From Verrucomicrobiia bacterium (GTDB taxonomy: Bacteria; Verrucomicrobiota; Verrucomicrobiia; Opitutales; Opitutaceae), in contig WYBX01000086.1 of NCBI GenBank assembly GCA_011525695.1, positions 1 through 64,000 on the forward strand: a stretch of DNA of 64,000 bases, given 5' to 3'. The notes beneath the pieces are model-generated. The model worked only from the letters and a program-made list of their open reading frames with translations, made no database searches and was not told where the DNA came from. Shown here in pieces: positions 15,370 through 23,614 of the stretch. Numbering within the stretch: the stretch's first letter is position 1; each line of letters opens with the position of its first letter. The translations under genes and the position numbers were made by a program.

Positions 15370-16725
15370 ATGAAACACCCCGCATTGATCATGAACTCGG
15401 TTGGAATCGCGGCCGCCCTGCTGGGCTCCGCGCCCGACCTGTCCGCCGCGCCGTCTGCCGATGTGCGGCAGGTCGTCGCGGCGAAAATCGCCGCCGAATA
15501 TCCGTCGCTCGAGGCCATCCTCCACCGGCTGCATGCGAACCCTGAGCTCTCGTTCATGGAAAAATCCACCGCCGCCCTGGTGGCGGCGGAGTTGCGGGCG
15601 CTCGGGGTTGAGGTGACCGAGCAGATTGGCAACACGGGTGTGGTCGGCGTCCTGAAGAACGGCCGAGGCCCCACCGTGCTGCTCCGGGCGGACATGGACG
15701 CGCTCCCGGTTAAGGAAATGACCGGACTTCCCTGGGCGAGCAAGGCGGTGGTGCAGGATCTGGCAGGCAAAAGCCATCCGGCGATGCATGCCTGCGGGCA
15801 TGATCTCCACGTGACGAATCTGATCGGCACGGCCCGCGCGCTGGTGGCGCTGAAGGACCGCTGGCAGGGAACAGTGGTGTTCGCGGCGCAGCCCGCCGAG
15901 GAGATCGTGGCCGGCGCTCGGGCGATGCTGAGCGACGGGCTTTACACGCGTTTTCCCAAACCGGACTTTGCCCTCGCGCTCCATGTTTCCGCGGTCCGGC
16001 CGGCCGGGGTCGTGAGTTATGTCGAACGCACACCGTATGCCAGCGTCAGCTCGGTCGACATCGTGGTCCGTGGGGTGGGCGGGCACGGTTCGCAGCCCCA
16101 CACCGCCAGGGATCCGGTGCTGCTGGCGTCAGAGATCGTGGTTGCGCTGCAGTCAATCGTCAGCCGGGAGATAAAGCCGGGGACACCGGCGGTGATCACG
16201 GTGGGGACGATCCACGGCGGGACGAAACGCAATATCATTTCGGAGGAGGTGACGCTTGAACTGACCCTGCGTGCTTTCGAGGACAAGGTGATGGAGCAGA
16301 TGATCGCGGCGATCCGGCGAATCTGCGCGGGAACGGCCCGGGCCGCGGGCCTGCCTGACGATCGGCTCCCGATCGTGAAGACTACCGCGGAATTCACGCC
16401 GGTGACGGTGAATGACGACGGGCTGACGCAGCGGCTGGTGGAAACCTTCAAGGCCTGGTTGGGGGCGGAACGGGTGGAACAACGTCCCCCGACGACGGGC
16501 GGCGAGGATTTCGCCGAGTTTGGTCGCACGGTTCACCGCGTGCCGATTTTCATCTGGGGGGTGGGGGCGGCGGATCCGGCGGCGTTCGCGGCCGCTGAAC
16601 GCGCCGGAACCTCGCTGCCGTCGAATCACTCGCCGCTGGCGGCATTCCTGCCGGATCCGACGCTGCAGACGTGCATGACTTCGATGACCGCCGCCGCCCT
16701 CGAGTTGCTGCAGCCCGCACCGTGA
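15370..16725 (+). CDS. M20-family amidohydrolase (hippurate hydrolase / IAA-amino-acid hydrolase type), exported
   Basis: A 451-residue metal-dependent amidase or carboxypeptidase of the M20D group, which hydrolyses N-acyl amino acids. It starts with a signal peptide (residues 1-27, ending APDLSAAPS), so it probably acts in the periplasm. Conserved parts are the RRLHANPELS-like start (LHRLHANPELSFME), LLRADMDALPV, the metal site HACGHDLH, QPAEE with the catalytic Glu, the dimerisation-domain GGHGSQPH, and TTGGEDFAEF near the end. It is the last plus-strand gene before a bidirectional terminator. Its substrate cannot be named from the sequence. Confidence 0.92.
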   Translation: MKHPALIMNSVGIAAALLGSAPDLSAAPSADVRQVVAAKIAAEYPSLEAILHRLHANPELSFMEKSTAALVAAELRALGVEVTEQIGNTGVVGVLKNGRGPTVLLRADMDALPVKEMTGLPWASKAVVQDLAGKSHPAMHACGHDLHVTNLIGTARALVALKDRWQGTVVFAAQPAEEIVAGARAMLSDGLYTRFPKPDFALALHVSAVRPAGVVSYVERTPYASVSSVDIVVRGVGGHGSQPHTARDPVLLASEIVVALQSIVSREIKPGTPAVITVGTIHGGTKRNIISEEVTLELTLRAFEDKVMEQMIAAIRRICAGTARAAGLPDDRLPIVKTTAEFTPVTVNDDGLTQRLVETFKAWLGAERVEQRPPTTGGEDFAEFGRTVHRVPIFIWGVGAADPAAFAAAERAGTSLPSNHSPLAAFLPDPTLQTCMTSMTAAALELLQPAP

Positions 16726-16737
16726 GCACTGCCCTGG

Positions 16738-16769
16738 CGATTCGGTGTCGCAGCTGCGACATCGAATCG
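16738..16769. terminator. Bidirectional terminator between convergent genes
   Basis: A 16-base arm at 16738-16753 (CGATTCGGTGTCGCAG) pairs with 16754-16769 with one G-T wobble and no loop, forming a 32-base palindrome. It lies in the 58-base gap between the M20 stop and the convergent clpP stop. There is no clear U-tract on either side, so termination may be partial or serve RNA 3'-end stability. Confidence 0.65.
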
Positions 16770-16783
16770 CACGGCCGTCGTGC

Positions 16784-17437
16784 TCAGACCTTGTCGACGA
16801 TCCGGTCGGCCAGTCCGTAGTCGATGGCCTCCTTTGCGTTCAGGTAAAAATCCCGATCGGTATCCTGATTGATTCGCTCCAGGGGCTGGCCGGAGGCGTT
16901 GGCCAGGATGTGGTTCAGCTCGAGCCGCAGTTTCTCCATTTCCTTTGCCTGAATGTTAATGTCGCTGGCGGGTCCGATCATCCGGCCGGAGATCAATGGC
17001 TGGTGAATGAGCACACGGGAATGCGGATACAGCAGCCGGCGGCCCTTCGGCGCCCCGGAAAGAAGGATCGAGCCCATCGATGCCGCCATGCCGGTGACCA
17101 CGACGGTGATGGGGGAGGTCACCAGTTTCATGGTGTCATATACGGCCATCCCCGCCGTGATCGATCCGCCAGGGGTATTGATATAAAACGTGATCGGTTC
17201 CCCGGGAGCCACGGCTTCCAGGTACAGGAGCTTTTCAGTGATGTCCTTGGCGGTTTCGTCGGTGATGGCACCCCAGAGGAATATCTTCCGTGCTTCCAGG
17301 AATTTCTTCTGAATCAGCATCGCAACCGGCGCATTCTTCCGCGTGAGCAGATCGTCCTGCTTGTCGTCATCATCGTCGTCGTCATCGAGACGCGGGACCG
17401 GCCCGGCGAGGCCGGGTTGGAGGTTGTCAAAATGCAT
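16784..17437 (-). CDS. clpP: ATP-dependent Clp protease proteolytic subunit
   Basis: A 217-residue serine peptidase that forms tetradecameric barrels with ClpX or ClpA. The catalytic Ser is in GMAASMGS, His in RVLIHQP, and Asp in the C-terminal DRDFYLNAKEAIDYGLAD. The start is placed at the ATG at 17437, giving MHFDNLQPG; longer frames add no conserved residues. One oddity is a run of eight consecutive Asp residues near positions 18-25, just before the conserved core, in a position normally occupied by the propeptide or axial loop. No clpX gene is adjacent in this window. Confidence 0.94.
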   Translation of the reverse strand: MHFDNLQPGLAGPVPRLDDDDDDDDKQDDLLTRKNAPVAMLIQKKFLEARKIFLWGAITDETAKDITEKLLYLEAVAPGEPITFYINTPGGSITAGMAVYDTMKLVTSPITVVVTGMAASMGSILLSGAPKGRRLLYPHSRVLIHQPLISGRMIGPASDINIQAKEMEKLRLELNHILANASGQPLERINQDTDRDFYLNAKEAIDYGLADRIVDKV

Positions 17438-17538
17438 AGGTCGCGAATGTTGCGAGGGCCCGGTGGATTGGCAAGTGCCGCCCGGGAGATTTCTGGCCGC
17501 GGGCGAATGGCATCTGCCGCTGGAGGGGTTTCCCCGGC

Positions 17539-18033
17539 TCAATACTTCACCTTGTCGGGCAGTGTCTCCCAGTTCCTGAAGGCGGCCTGCGCCTCGCCAG
17601 ATAGCAGCGGTTGCATCGCGATTGCGCGCCGCTCGGCGGGCAGAGCCAGTTGCTGGTAGATGAAGTCATCAGCGAAGCCGATGGCCGCGGCATCAGCCCG
17701 CGTGTTGCCATAGAAGACGCGGGGAATCCGGGCCCAGTAGATTGCCGCGAGGCACATCGGGCATGGTTCGCAACTGGTGTAGAGCTCACAATCCGCAAGG
17801 GTGAAGGTGCGGAGTTCGCGGCAGGCTTCCCGGATGGCCATGATCTCGGCATGCGCCGTCGGATCATTGGCCGAGGTCACACAATTATGACCGCGGGCGA
17901 TGACGGCGCCGCGGCGCGTGACCACGCAGCCGAAAGGTCCGCCCCGACCGCGGCGCATGCCGCTTTCGGCTTCCTTCAGGGCTTCGCGCATCAGCTCTTC
18001 GGAAGTCATGGTGGCGCGTGAGCGTGGATTCAT
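17539..18033 (-). CDS. Cytidine/deoxycytidylate-type deaminase, guanine-deaminase-like
   Basis: A 164-residue zinc hydrolase. The zinc site is complete: HAE with the proton-shuttling Glu in NDPTAHAEIMAI, and PCPMC in SCEPCPMCLAAIYWA. The C-terminal IGFADDFIYQQL resembles the Bacillus GuaD type, in which the C-terminus covers the active site of the partner subunit. Guanine deamination to xanthine is therefore the likeliest reaction, with tRNA adenosine deamination less likely. An in-frame ATG at 18009 would give a start nearer the core domain. It is 101 bases upstream of clpP on the same strand. Confidence 0.87.
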   Translation of the reverse strand: MNPRSRATMTSEELMREALKEAESGMRRGRGGPFGCVVTRRGAVIARGHNCVTSANDPTAHAEIMAIREACRELRTFTLADCELYTSCEPCPMCLAAIYWARIPRVFYGNTRADAAAIGFADDFIYQQLALPAERRAIAMQPLLSGEAQAAFRNWETLPDKVKY

Positions 18034-18157
18034 GGCGGCCCGGCATCAACGCCGGGTTTTGCTCCGGCCGCAAGCGGCGGGGCAGGCCGCGTCTTGCCCG
18101 GTCTCGCTCGCGCGGGCCGGGGTCAGGCGTGATTGGCCGATTTTCCCGTGAGCCCAG

Positions 18158-18183
18158 AAAAAAGCCGCCCGGGGCCGGGCGGC
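18158..18183 (-). terminator. Rho-independent terminator of the tRNA-Leu transcript
   Basis: GCCGCCCGG at 18164-18172 pairs with CCGGGCGGC at 18175-18183. On the minus strand the stem is followed by six U residues (A6 at 18158-18163), 174 bases past the tRNA 3' end. It is a strong intrinsic terminator in that direction; the plus-strand side has only a GTTTT. Confidence 0.8.
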
Positions 18184-18356
18184 GTTTTCCTACTGACAGC
18201 AAACACACAAGAACCACACAACTGACTCCGTCTTACCAGGACGGACTGACTACATCGGGAGAGACGGGCCGGCCGGAAAATCGCTCAAAAATTTCCCAGG
18301 AAAATCGAGGTTCCCAACCGGCCGGCGCGAAAATCCAGCCGGGATGGCTGAAGCCT

Positions 18357-18442
18357 TGGTGCCCGGGGCGGGGCTCGAACCCGCACGGCCTTGCGGCCAA
18401 GGGATTTTAAGTCCCTAGTGTCTGCCATTCCACCACCCGGGC
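18357..18442 (-). tRNA. tRNA-Leu(UAA)
   Basis: Read on the minus strand, the acceptor GCCCGGG at 18442-18436 pairs with CCCGGGC, followed by discriminator A and an encoded CCA at 18359-18357. The anticodon stem AGGGA/TCCCT encloses the loop CTTAAAA with anticodon TAA at 18409-18407. A long variable arm (TGGCCGCAAGGCC) and the T-arm GGTTCGAGCC complete a class II tRNA. Confidence 0.97.
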
Positions 18443-18553
18443 GGATGGGCGTCGCGATAAGCAAGAAGAAGACGGCCATCAGATTCCAGCCAAACCGCCG
18501 GGCAAATCGGGTTCGTCATTGTGAGTTTCGGGCTCCATGGGTATCCATTTCCC

Positions 18554-19465
18554 ATGGATCTTCGCGAACCCTCCGCCCAGCAGAGCCGCGCAATTGTCGC
18601 GCAGCTCAAGCGTTCGCAGATATTCAAGGATTATGAGCAGGCCTTTCGTGAGACCACGGGGCTGCCGATCAATCTCCGGCCGATCGAAGCTTTCGATCTG
18701 CCTTTCCGCGGAGATCCGAAGGAGAACCTCTTCTGCGCGTTGATGGGGAACAGCAACCAATCCTGCGCCGCCTGCCTGCAACTGCAGAAAAAGGTCGAGG
18801 AGGAGGCCAAGATGGAGGCCAAGACCCTGAAGTGTTTCGCCGGTTTCTGTGACTCCTCCGTGCCGGTGCGCGTGGGCGAAAACCTGATCGCGTTCCTGCA
18901 GACGGGGCAGATTATGCTGCACGAACCCTCCCGTGAGCAGTTCGATCGGACAACCCGGCAGCTGCTGAAATGGGGCGCCGAGGTGGATGTCAAGCGACTG
19001 GAGGAGGTGTATTTTCAATCGCGGGTGATCACCAAGAAGCAATACGCTTCCATCCTCCGCCTGCTGACGATTTTTGCCCAGCACCTGTCGACTCTGAGCA
19101 ACGAGCTGATGGTGAAGGAGGCCGCGGCGGAGTCTCCGCCCGTGGCGAAGGCGCGGCAATTCATCACGGATCACCAGGCGGAGGAGCTTTCCCTCGCCCA
19201 GGTGGCGCAGTCCGTGAACATGAGCGCATTTTACTTCTGCAAGATGTTCAAGCGCGCCACCGGGATGACCTTCACGGACTACCTGGCGCGCGTGCGGGTG
19301 GAAAAGGTCAAGAACCTGCTCCTGAATCCGCACAAGCGGGTAAGCGAGGCCGCTTACGAAGCGGGATTCCAGTCGCTCTCGCAGTTCAACCGCGTGTTCC
19401 GGCGCATCGCCGGCGAATCACCCTCGACTTACCGCGACCGGCTGCACGGCCCCGGCAAGGGTTGA
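18554..19465 (+). CDS. PocR-domain AraC-family transcriptional regulator
   Basis: A 303-residue one-component regulator. The N-terminal part (about residues 55-165) matches the PocR sensory domain, with its Cys cluster (FCALMGNSNQSCAACLQLQ, then CFAGFCDS) and the GENLIAFLQTGQI segment. That domain may bind a small metabolite or a metal. The C-terminal third holds two AraC helix-turn-helix units (LSLAQVAQSVNMSAFYFCKM and VSEAAYEAGFQSLSQFNRVF). The ATG at 18554 is used; a GTG at 18521 is in frame. It runs toward a hypothetical gene that overlaps it tail to tail, and the cbb3 cluster starts about 700 bases downstream, so control of respiration is possible but unproven. Confidence 0.9.
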   Translation: MDLREPSAQQSRAIVAQLKRSQIFKDYEQAFRETTGLPINLRPIEAFDLPFRGDPKENLFCALMGNSNQSCAACLQLQKKVEEEAKMEAKTLKCFAGFCDSSVPVRVGENLIAFLQTGQIMLHEPSREQFDRTTRQLLKWGAEVDVKRLEEVYFQSRVITKKQYASILRLLTIFAQHLSTLSNELMVKEAAAESPPVAKARQFITDHQAEELSLAQVAQSVNMSAFYFCKMFKRATGMTFTDYLARVRVEKVKNLLLNPHKRVSEAAYEAGFQSLSQFNRVFRRIAGESPSTYRDRLHGPGKG

Positions 19466-19941
19466 TCGGTGGCGAGAGCGGCCGGTGAGCCGTCCGCCAC
19501 GATGCCGGTTTCCGCCGCGCGGTACTGGCAGACGGCGCAGAACGACTCGATCTCCCGCCGGCTGATTTCGCGCAGGGTCAGCTGCAGTTCGTCGAACTCG
19601 GCATCCCGCAGTGCGGGGTCGAGGCCGGGCCGGCTGGCCTGTTCGAGGATGAGGGCCTCCTCCAGCGCCTGCTCCCCGGCGGCGAAGTAGATGAGCAGCG
19701 GGTTCCGCCCGCACGGACACTCCGCCCGGTTGCGCGCGTCGGCGCCGCGCGCGGGCCTTTTCCGGGCCGCGCCATGGCTCAACGCCGCGAAGATCTCGTC
19801 GCAGGTCCAGTCAATCATGAACACGAGCGCGTCCGGATTCGCCAGCGGCGTATTCACCCGCTCGATGCGCAGCAACGCTTCCCACCGGGCACGAATCTCG
19901 CCCCGCCGGCCGCGCAGCGCGCGAATGAAGTCGTCCTGCAT
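19429..19941 (-). CDS. Hypothetical Cys-containing protein divergent from the cbb3 cluster
   Basis: A 170-residue soluble, mostly helical protein without a signal peptide. It has a basic first helix (DFIRALRGRRGEIRARWEAL) and Cys residues at CDE, CPCG and CAVC. I do not recognise the family. It overlaps the 3' end of the PocR-AraC gene by 37 bases on the opposite strand. It diverges from the cbb3 oxidase genes across a 202-base gap that contains an inverted repeat. The ATG at 19941 is chosen because the upstream extension is low-complexity. The paired Cys and the position suggest a redox or metal-linked role, but this is inference. Confidence 0.62.
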   Translation of the reverse strand: MQDDFIRALRGRRGEIRARWEALLRIERVNTPLANPDALVFMIDWTCDEIFAALSHGAARKRPARGADARNRAECPCGRNPLLIYFAAGEQALEEALILEQASRPGLDPALRDAEFDELQLTLREISRREIESFCAVCQYRAAETGIVADGSPAALATDQPLPGPCSRSR

Positions 19942-20026
19942 GGGCGCATTATGCGGTGGCGAATACGCGGCTGCTCCGCGGAGATTGCCTAACCGTGCGC
20001 ATGCTTTGCCTGCGGTGGCGCGGGTG

Positions 20027-20054
20027 TTGCCAAGATATGCACAGGGCTTGGCAA
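20027..20054. promoter_or_regulatory. Inverted repeat in the divergent promoter of the cbb3 cluster
   Basis: TTGCCAAG at 20027-20034 and its exact reverse complement CTTGGCAA at 20047-20054 are separated by 12 bases. They lie between the minus-strand hypothetical gene and the oxidase genes. It is not the TTGAT-N4-ATCAA form of FNR/ANR boxes. It could be an operator for a dimeric regulator. Confidence 0.45.
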
Positions 20055-20143
20055 GTCGTGCGGAGTGAGGGCGTTGCTCGGGGCTTATATTCATCCCGTC
20101 CTCGAACCCACACGCATTCCCACCCTACCAACTTCGCCCCCTC

Positions 20144-20329
20144 ATGGCCGTTGTTCCACTCACTCTCACGATCAGCCTGTGCCTGGTCTTCACCTTCGTG
20201 GTTTTCTTCCTGCGCGAGCATGGCCGGAGCAGCGTCAGCAGCGCCGAGCGCGATTCCCTGCTGCCGCTGGCGGAGGAACTGCCCCGCACGGTTGAATCGG
20301 CACCGGAACGGCAGGCGAAGCGCGGCTGA
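20144..20329 (+). CDS. Small membrane protein, CcoS/FixS-like
   Basis: A 61-residue protein with one N-terminal membrane helix (LTLTISLCLVFTFVVFFL) and a charged tail. Its size, single helix and position as the first gene of the cbb3 cluster fit CcoS/FixS, a factor for cofactor insertion into the oxidase. The acidic DDLE-type motif of classical CcoS is not clear here, so the assignment rests largely on context. It ends 38 bases before ccoNO, so the two are likely one transcript. Confidence 0.6.
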   Translation: MAVVPLTLTISLCLVFTFVVFFLREHGRSSVSSAERDSLLPLAEELPRTVESAPERQAKRG

Positions 20330-20367
20330 CCGCACTTCCAGCCTCGGATTCATTCTGGCCTCCCCTC

Positions 20368-22692
20368 ATGGCCGCGTCCAAGACCGTCCTCGAGTTCAAC
20401 GACCGCGTCGTCCGGCAGTTTCTCCTCGCCACCCTCGTCTGGGGGATCGTCGGGATGCTGGTCGGCGTCCTCGTGGCATCGCAGCTCAACTTCTGGCAGC
20501 TTAACTTCCGGAGCGAGCTGCTCACGTTCGGGCGCCTCCGGCCGCTGCATACCAACGCAGTGATCTTCGCCTTTGTCGGCAACATGATGTTTGCCGGCAT
20601 CTATTATTCGACGCAGCGGCTGGTGAAGGCGCGGCTGGCCAGCGATTTCCTTTCCGCGCTGCACTTCTGGGGCTGGCAGGCCATCATCGTCGCCGCGGCC
20701 ATCACGCTGCCGCTCGGACTGACGCGCGGGAAGGAGTACGCGGAGCTCATCTGGCCGATCAATATCGCGGTCGCCTTCATCTGGGTCGTCTTCGGGGTGA
20801 ATTTCTTCTGGACGCTGGCGCGCCGCCGCGAGCCGAGCCTGTATGTCGCGATCTGGTTCTATATCGCGACGATCATCACGGTGGCGATGCTCTACATCGT
20901 CAACCACCTGTCGCTCCCCACCAGCCTCACGCACAGCTACCCCCTGTTCGGCGGGGTGCAGGATGCACTCGTCCAGTGGTGGTACGGGCACAATGCCGTG
21001 GCATTCTTCCTGACGACCCCGATCCTGGGAATAATGTATTATTTCATACCAAAAGCCGCGGAGCGCCCGGTGTATTCATATCGGCTTTCGGTGATTCACT
21101 TCTGGTCGCTCGTCTTTGTATATATCTGGGCCGGTCCGCATCACCTGCTCAACACCTCCCTGCCCGAGTGGCTGCAGACGCTGGGCATGACGTTCTCGCT
21201 CATGCTCTGGGCGCCCTCCTGGGGAGGGATGCTGAACGGATTGCTTACCATGCGGGGCGCCTGGCACCGGTTGCGCACCGATCCGGTGCTGAAGTTCTTC
21301 GCCGCCGCCGTGACCTTCTACGGCATGGCGACGTTCGAGGGGCCGCTGCTCTCGATCAAGTCGGTCAATGCGCTGGGCCACTACACCGACTGGATCATCG
21401 GGCATGTGCATGCCGGCGCGCTGGGTTGGAACGGCTTCATGGCGGCCGGCATGATCTACTGGCTGCTGCCGCGGTTGTGGAACAAGCCGCTGCATTCCGA
21501 GGGACTGGCGAACCTGCACTTCTGGCTCGGGCTGGTGGGCATCCTGCTGTACGTCGCGGCGATGTGGACCAGCGGCATCACCCAGGGGTTGATGCTCAAT
21601 GCCACGACCGAGAACGGCACGGTCCTCGCGTATCCCAACTTCCTCGATACGCTGAACTCGATCCGCCCGCTGATGCTGATGCGCGTGATTGGGGGTGCGC
21701 TCTACCTCACCGGCTTCGCGCTGCTCGGCTGGAATGTCTGGCGGACCGTGCGGGGCGCGCGGCCGGTCAACGGCACGATCGAAGTATGGACGGATCCCGT
21801 CGTTGAGACGGACCCGGCCGAGCCGAGGCTCGGGTTGATCGCGACGTTCGCCAATCCGCCCGTGTTCTTCTCGATTCTCGGCTTCGCCTTTGCCTGCGCC
21901 TGGATGTTTGGCGGCAGCCTCCTCAGCATCGCGGGGCTGGTCGGCACGATGCTCTGCGTGGCGCTGGCGTACGCGCATTTCGAGTCGCGGGGCAGGGCCT
22001 GGGCCGGATGGTATGATCGGCTGCTGGTCAACACGGCACCGTTCACCATCCTCACCTTCCTCGCCGTGGTGGCCGGCGGGCTGATTCAGATCGTTCCGCT
22101 CGTCCTGGCGCATCGCGCTGCCAACGTGGAGGACTGGAAGCAGGTGCCCTACACCCCGCTCGAACTGGCCGGTCGCGACATCTATGTGCGCGAGGGGTGC
22201 TATACCTGTCATTCGCAGATGATCCGCACCCTGGTGCCCGACGTGCTGCGCTATGGGGATTATTCCCGGCTGGGGGAATCCATTTACGATCATCCCTACC
22301 AGTGGGGCTCGAAGCGCAACGGCCCCGACCTCGCACGGGTGGGCGGAAAGTATCCGAATGTCTGGCACGTCCGGCACATGGAGGATCCTCGTTCGGTCTC
22401 GGTGGGCTCCAACATGCCCCCGTATCCGTCGCTGCTGCAGCGGGCGACTGACGTTGCGGCACTGCCCTCGAAGCTGGCGGTGCAGCGGACGCTGGGCATT
22501 CCCTATCCCGAATGGACCGCGGCGGAGGTCACCCGGCTGGTCGAGGAGCAGGCCCGGGCGATCACCACCGATCTCCGGGGCGCCGGCGTGGAGGTGGAGG
22601 CTGATCGGGAGATTGTCGCCTTGGTGGCCTATCTCCAGGCGCTCGGCCGCTCCGAGCCCACGGTCGTGCCCGACCTGCGCCACACCCAGTAA
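20368..22692 (+). CDS. ccoN: Cbb3-type cytochrome c oxidase, fused subunits I and II (CcoNO)
   Basis: A 774-residue fusion of the catalytic subunit and the monoheme c subunit of the high-affinity terminal oxidase. Residues 1-470 form the 12-helix CcoN part, with haem and copper ligands in LRPLHTNAVIF, WWYGHNAVAFFLT, WAGPHHLLNT and GHVHAGALGWNGF. A membrane linker follows. The CcoO part then runs from about residue 575 and includes the haem c site CYTCH at 611-615 and MPPYPSLL with the axial Met. A CcoNO fusion is known from Bacteroidota and Verrucomicrobiota. It reduces O2 to water at low oxygen and pumps protons. CcoQ-like and CcoP genes follow directly. Confidence 0.95.
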   Translation: MAASKTVLEFNDRVVRQFLLATLVWGIVGMLVGVLVASQLNFWQLNFRSELLTFGRLRPLHTNAVIFAFVGNMMFAGIYYSTQRLVKARLASDFLSALHFWGWQAIIVAAAITLPLGLTRGKEYAELIWPINIAVAFIWVVFGVNFFWTLARRREPSLYVAIWFYIATIITVAMLYIVNHLSLPTSLTHSYPLFGGVQDALVQWWYGHNAVAFFLTTPILGIMYYFIPKAAERPVYSYRLSVIHFWSLVFVYIWAGPHHLLNTSLPEWLQTLGMTFSLMLWAPSWGGMLNGLLTMRGAWHRLRTDPVLKFFAAAVTFYGMATFEGPLLSIKSVNALGHYTDWIIGHVHAGALGWNGFMAAGMIYWLLPRLWNKPLHSEGLANLHFWLGLVGILLYVAAMWTSGITQGLMLNATTENGTVLAYPNFLDTLNSIRPLMLMRVIGGALYLTGFALLGWNVWRTVRGARPVNGTIEVWTDPVVETDPAEPRLGLIATFANPPVFFSILGFAFACAWMFGGSLLSIAGLVGTMLCVALAYAHFESRGRAWAGWYDRLLVNTAPFTILTFLAVVAGGLIQIVPLVLAHRAANVEDWKQVPYTPLELAGRDIYVREGCYTCHSQMIRTLVPDVLRYGDYSRLGESIYDHPYQWGSKRNGPDLARVGGKYPNVWHVRHMEDPRSVSVGSNMPPYPSLLQRATDVAALPSKLAVQRTLGIPYPEWTAAEVTRLVEEQARAITTDLRGAGVEVEADREIVALVAYLQALGRSEPTVVPDLRHTQ

Positions 22693-22723
22693 GACCCTCA
22701 CGCTTGCCACGCTTCCCGTTCCC

Positions 22724-22960
22724 ATGTTCCGCCGCCTCATCTTCGATTCCTCCGCCGCGCTGTTCACGGTCTCGGCCCTGATCACGGCGGTTTCGATCTA
22801 CGTCGCCATCGCGTGGCGTGCGCTGCGGATGAAGCGCCCCCAGCTGCAGCGGTTTGGCAGCCTGCCCTTTGACGTGGAAACACGGGCAGCGGCGGCGCCA
22901 TTGGCGGCCGCCCCGTGCGGCTCGCCGGGTCGCGCCGGCGCCGAGTCATCCGTCGACTGA
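22724..22960 (+). CDS. Cbb3 oxidase small subunit, CcoQ-like
   Basis: A 78-residue protein with one membrane helix (SSAALFTVSALITAVSIYVA), a basic stretch and the FGSLPFD motif, which resembles the RLPFE-type tail of CcoQ/FixQ. CcoQ stabilises the CcoNOP complex. Its TGA overlaps the ccoP ATG (TGATG), indicating coupled translation. The longer-than-usual Ala-rich C-terminus is probably disordered. Assignment relies on gene order plus the LPF motif. Confidence 0.65.
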   Translation: MFRRLIFDSSAALFTVSALITAVSIYVAIAWRALRMKRPQLQRFGSLPFDVETRAAAAPLAAAPCGSPGRAGAESSVD

Positions 22961-23553
22961 TGAAACCCAACTCCAAACCGTCCACCCCCCCCGCGGAGGA
23001 TCCCACCCGTCCGCACGTTTACGACGGGATCCAGGAGTACGACAAGCGGCTCCCGAACTGGTGGCTCTACACACTCTACATCACCATCCTGTTCTGGATC
23101 GGATATTGGGGGTACTACGAATGGTTCCATGCCGGCCCCAGCAACCAGGAGCGCGTAACGCAGGCGCTAGCCCGAATCGAGACGCAGCGGCTGGCCTCGG
23201 CCAAGCTCGACGACGCGAGCCTTTGGCAAATGAGTCAGAACCCGGAGTTCGTCGCGGCGGGCAAGGCCGTGTACGACGCCAATTGCGCCGCCTGCCATCT
23301 CGCGAGCCTTCGCGGCAAGGGGGAAAGTCCGACGGCGATTGGCCCCGACCTAACCGATACGACCTGGCTGCACGGCGGCAGACCGACCGAGATTTACGAT
23401 CTGATCACCAAGGGCGTCCTGACGAAAGGGATGCCGACCTGGGGGCCGGTCCTCGGCGCGAAGAAAATCAGCGAGGTGACGGCGTACATTCTCAGCAAAC
23501 ACAAGGAGGGGGAGCCGGCTCTGCGGGCGCAGACCGCGGCATTGATCCCGTAA
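22960..23553 (+). CDS. ccoP: Cbb3 oxidase subunit III (CcoP), single-haem form
   Basis: A 197-residue membrane-anchored cytochrome c that passes electrons to CcoO. The N-terminal FixP-type region (YDGIQEYDKRLPNWW) leads into one membrane helix, then a periplasmic cytochrome domain with CAACH at residues 109-113 and the axial Met in KGMPTWGP. Classical CcoP has two CXXCH motifs; only one is present here, and the protein is about 100 residues shorter. The ATG overlaps the stop of the CcoQ-like gene by one base. Confidence 0.92.
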   Translation: MKPNSKPSTPPAEDPTRPHVYDGIQEYDKRLPNWWLYTLYITILFWIGYWGYYEWFHAGPSNQERVTQALARIETQRLASAKLDDASLWQMSQNPEFVAAGKAVYDANCAACHLASLRGKGESPTAIGPDLTDTTWLHGGRPTEIYDLITKGVLTKGMPTWGPVLGAKKISEVTAYILSKHKEGEPALRAQTAALIP

Positions 23554-23614
23554 GTCGCCACCAGGGCGCGTCGACCCCGCGCGCTCACCTTGGTGAATTG
23601 CTCACCCTGATTCG

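Noticed and set aside
17343..17579. Plus-strand ORF with a poly-Ser start
   Set aside because: The Ser run is the antisense of the ClpP poly-Asp codons; no other support.
21076..22785. Minus-strand ORF of 569 codons opposite ccoNO
   Set aside because: Antisense shadow of the oxidase gene, with His/Arg/Gln-rich low-complexity composition.
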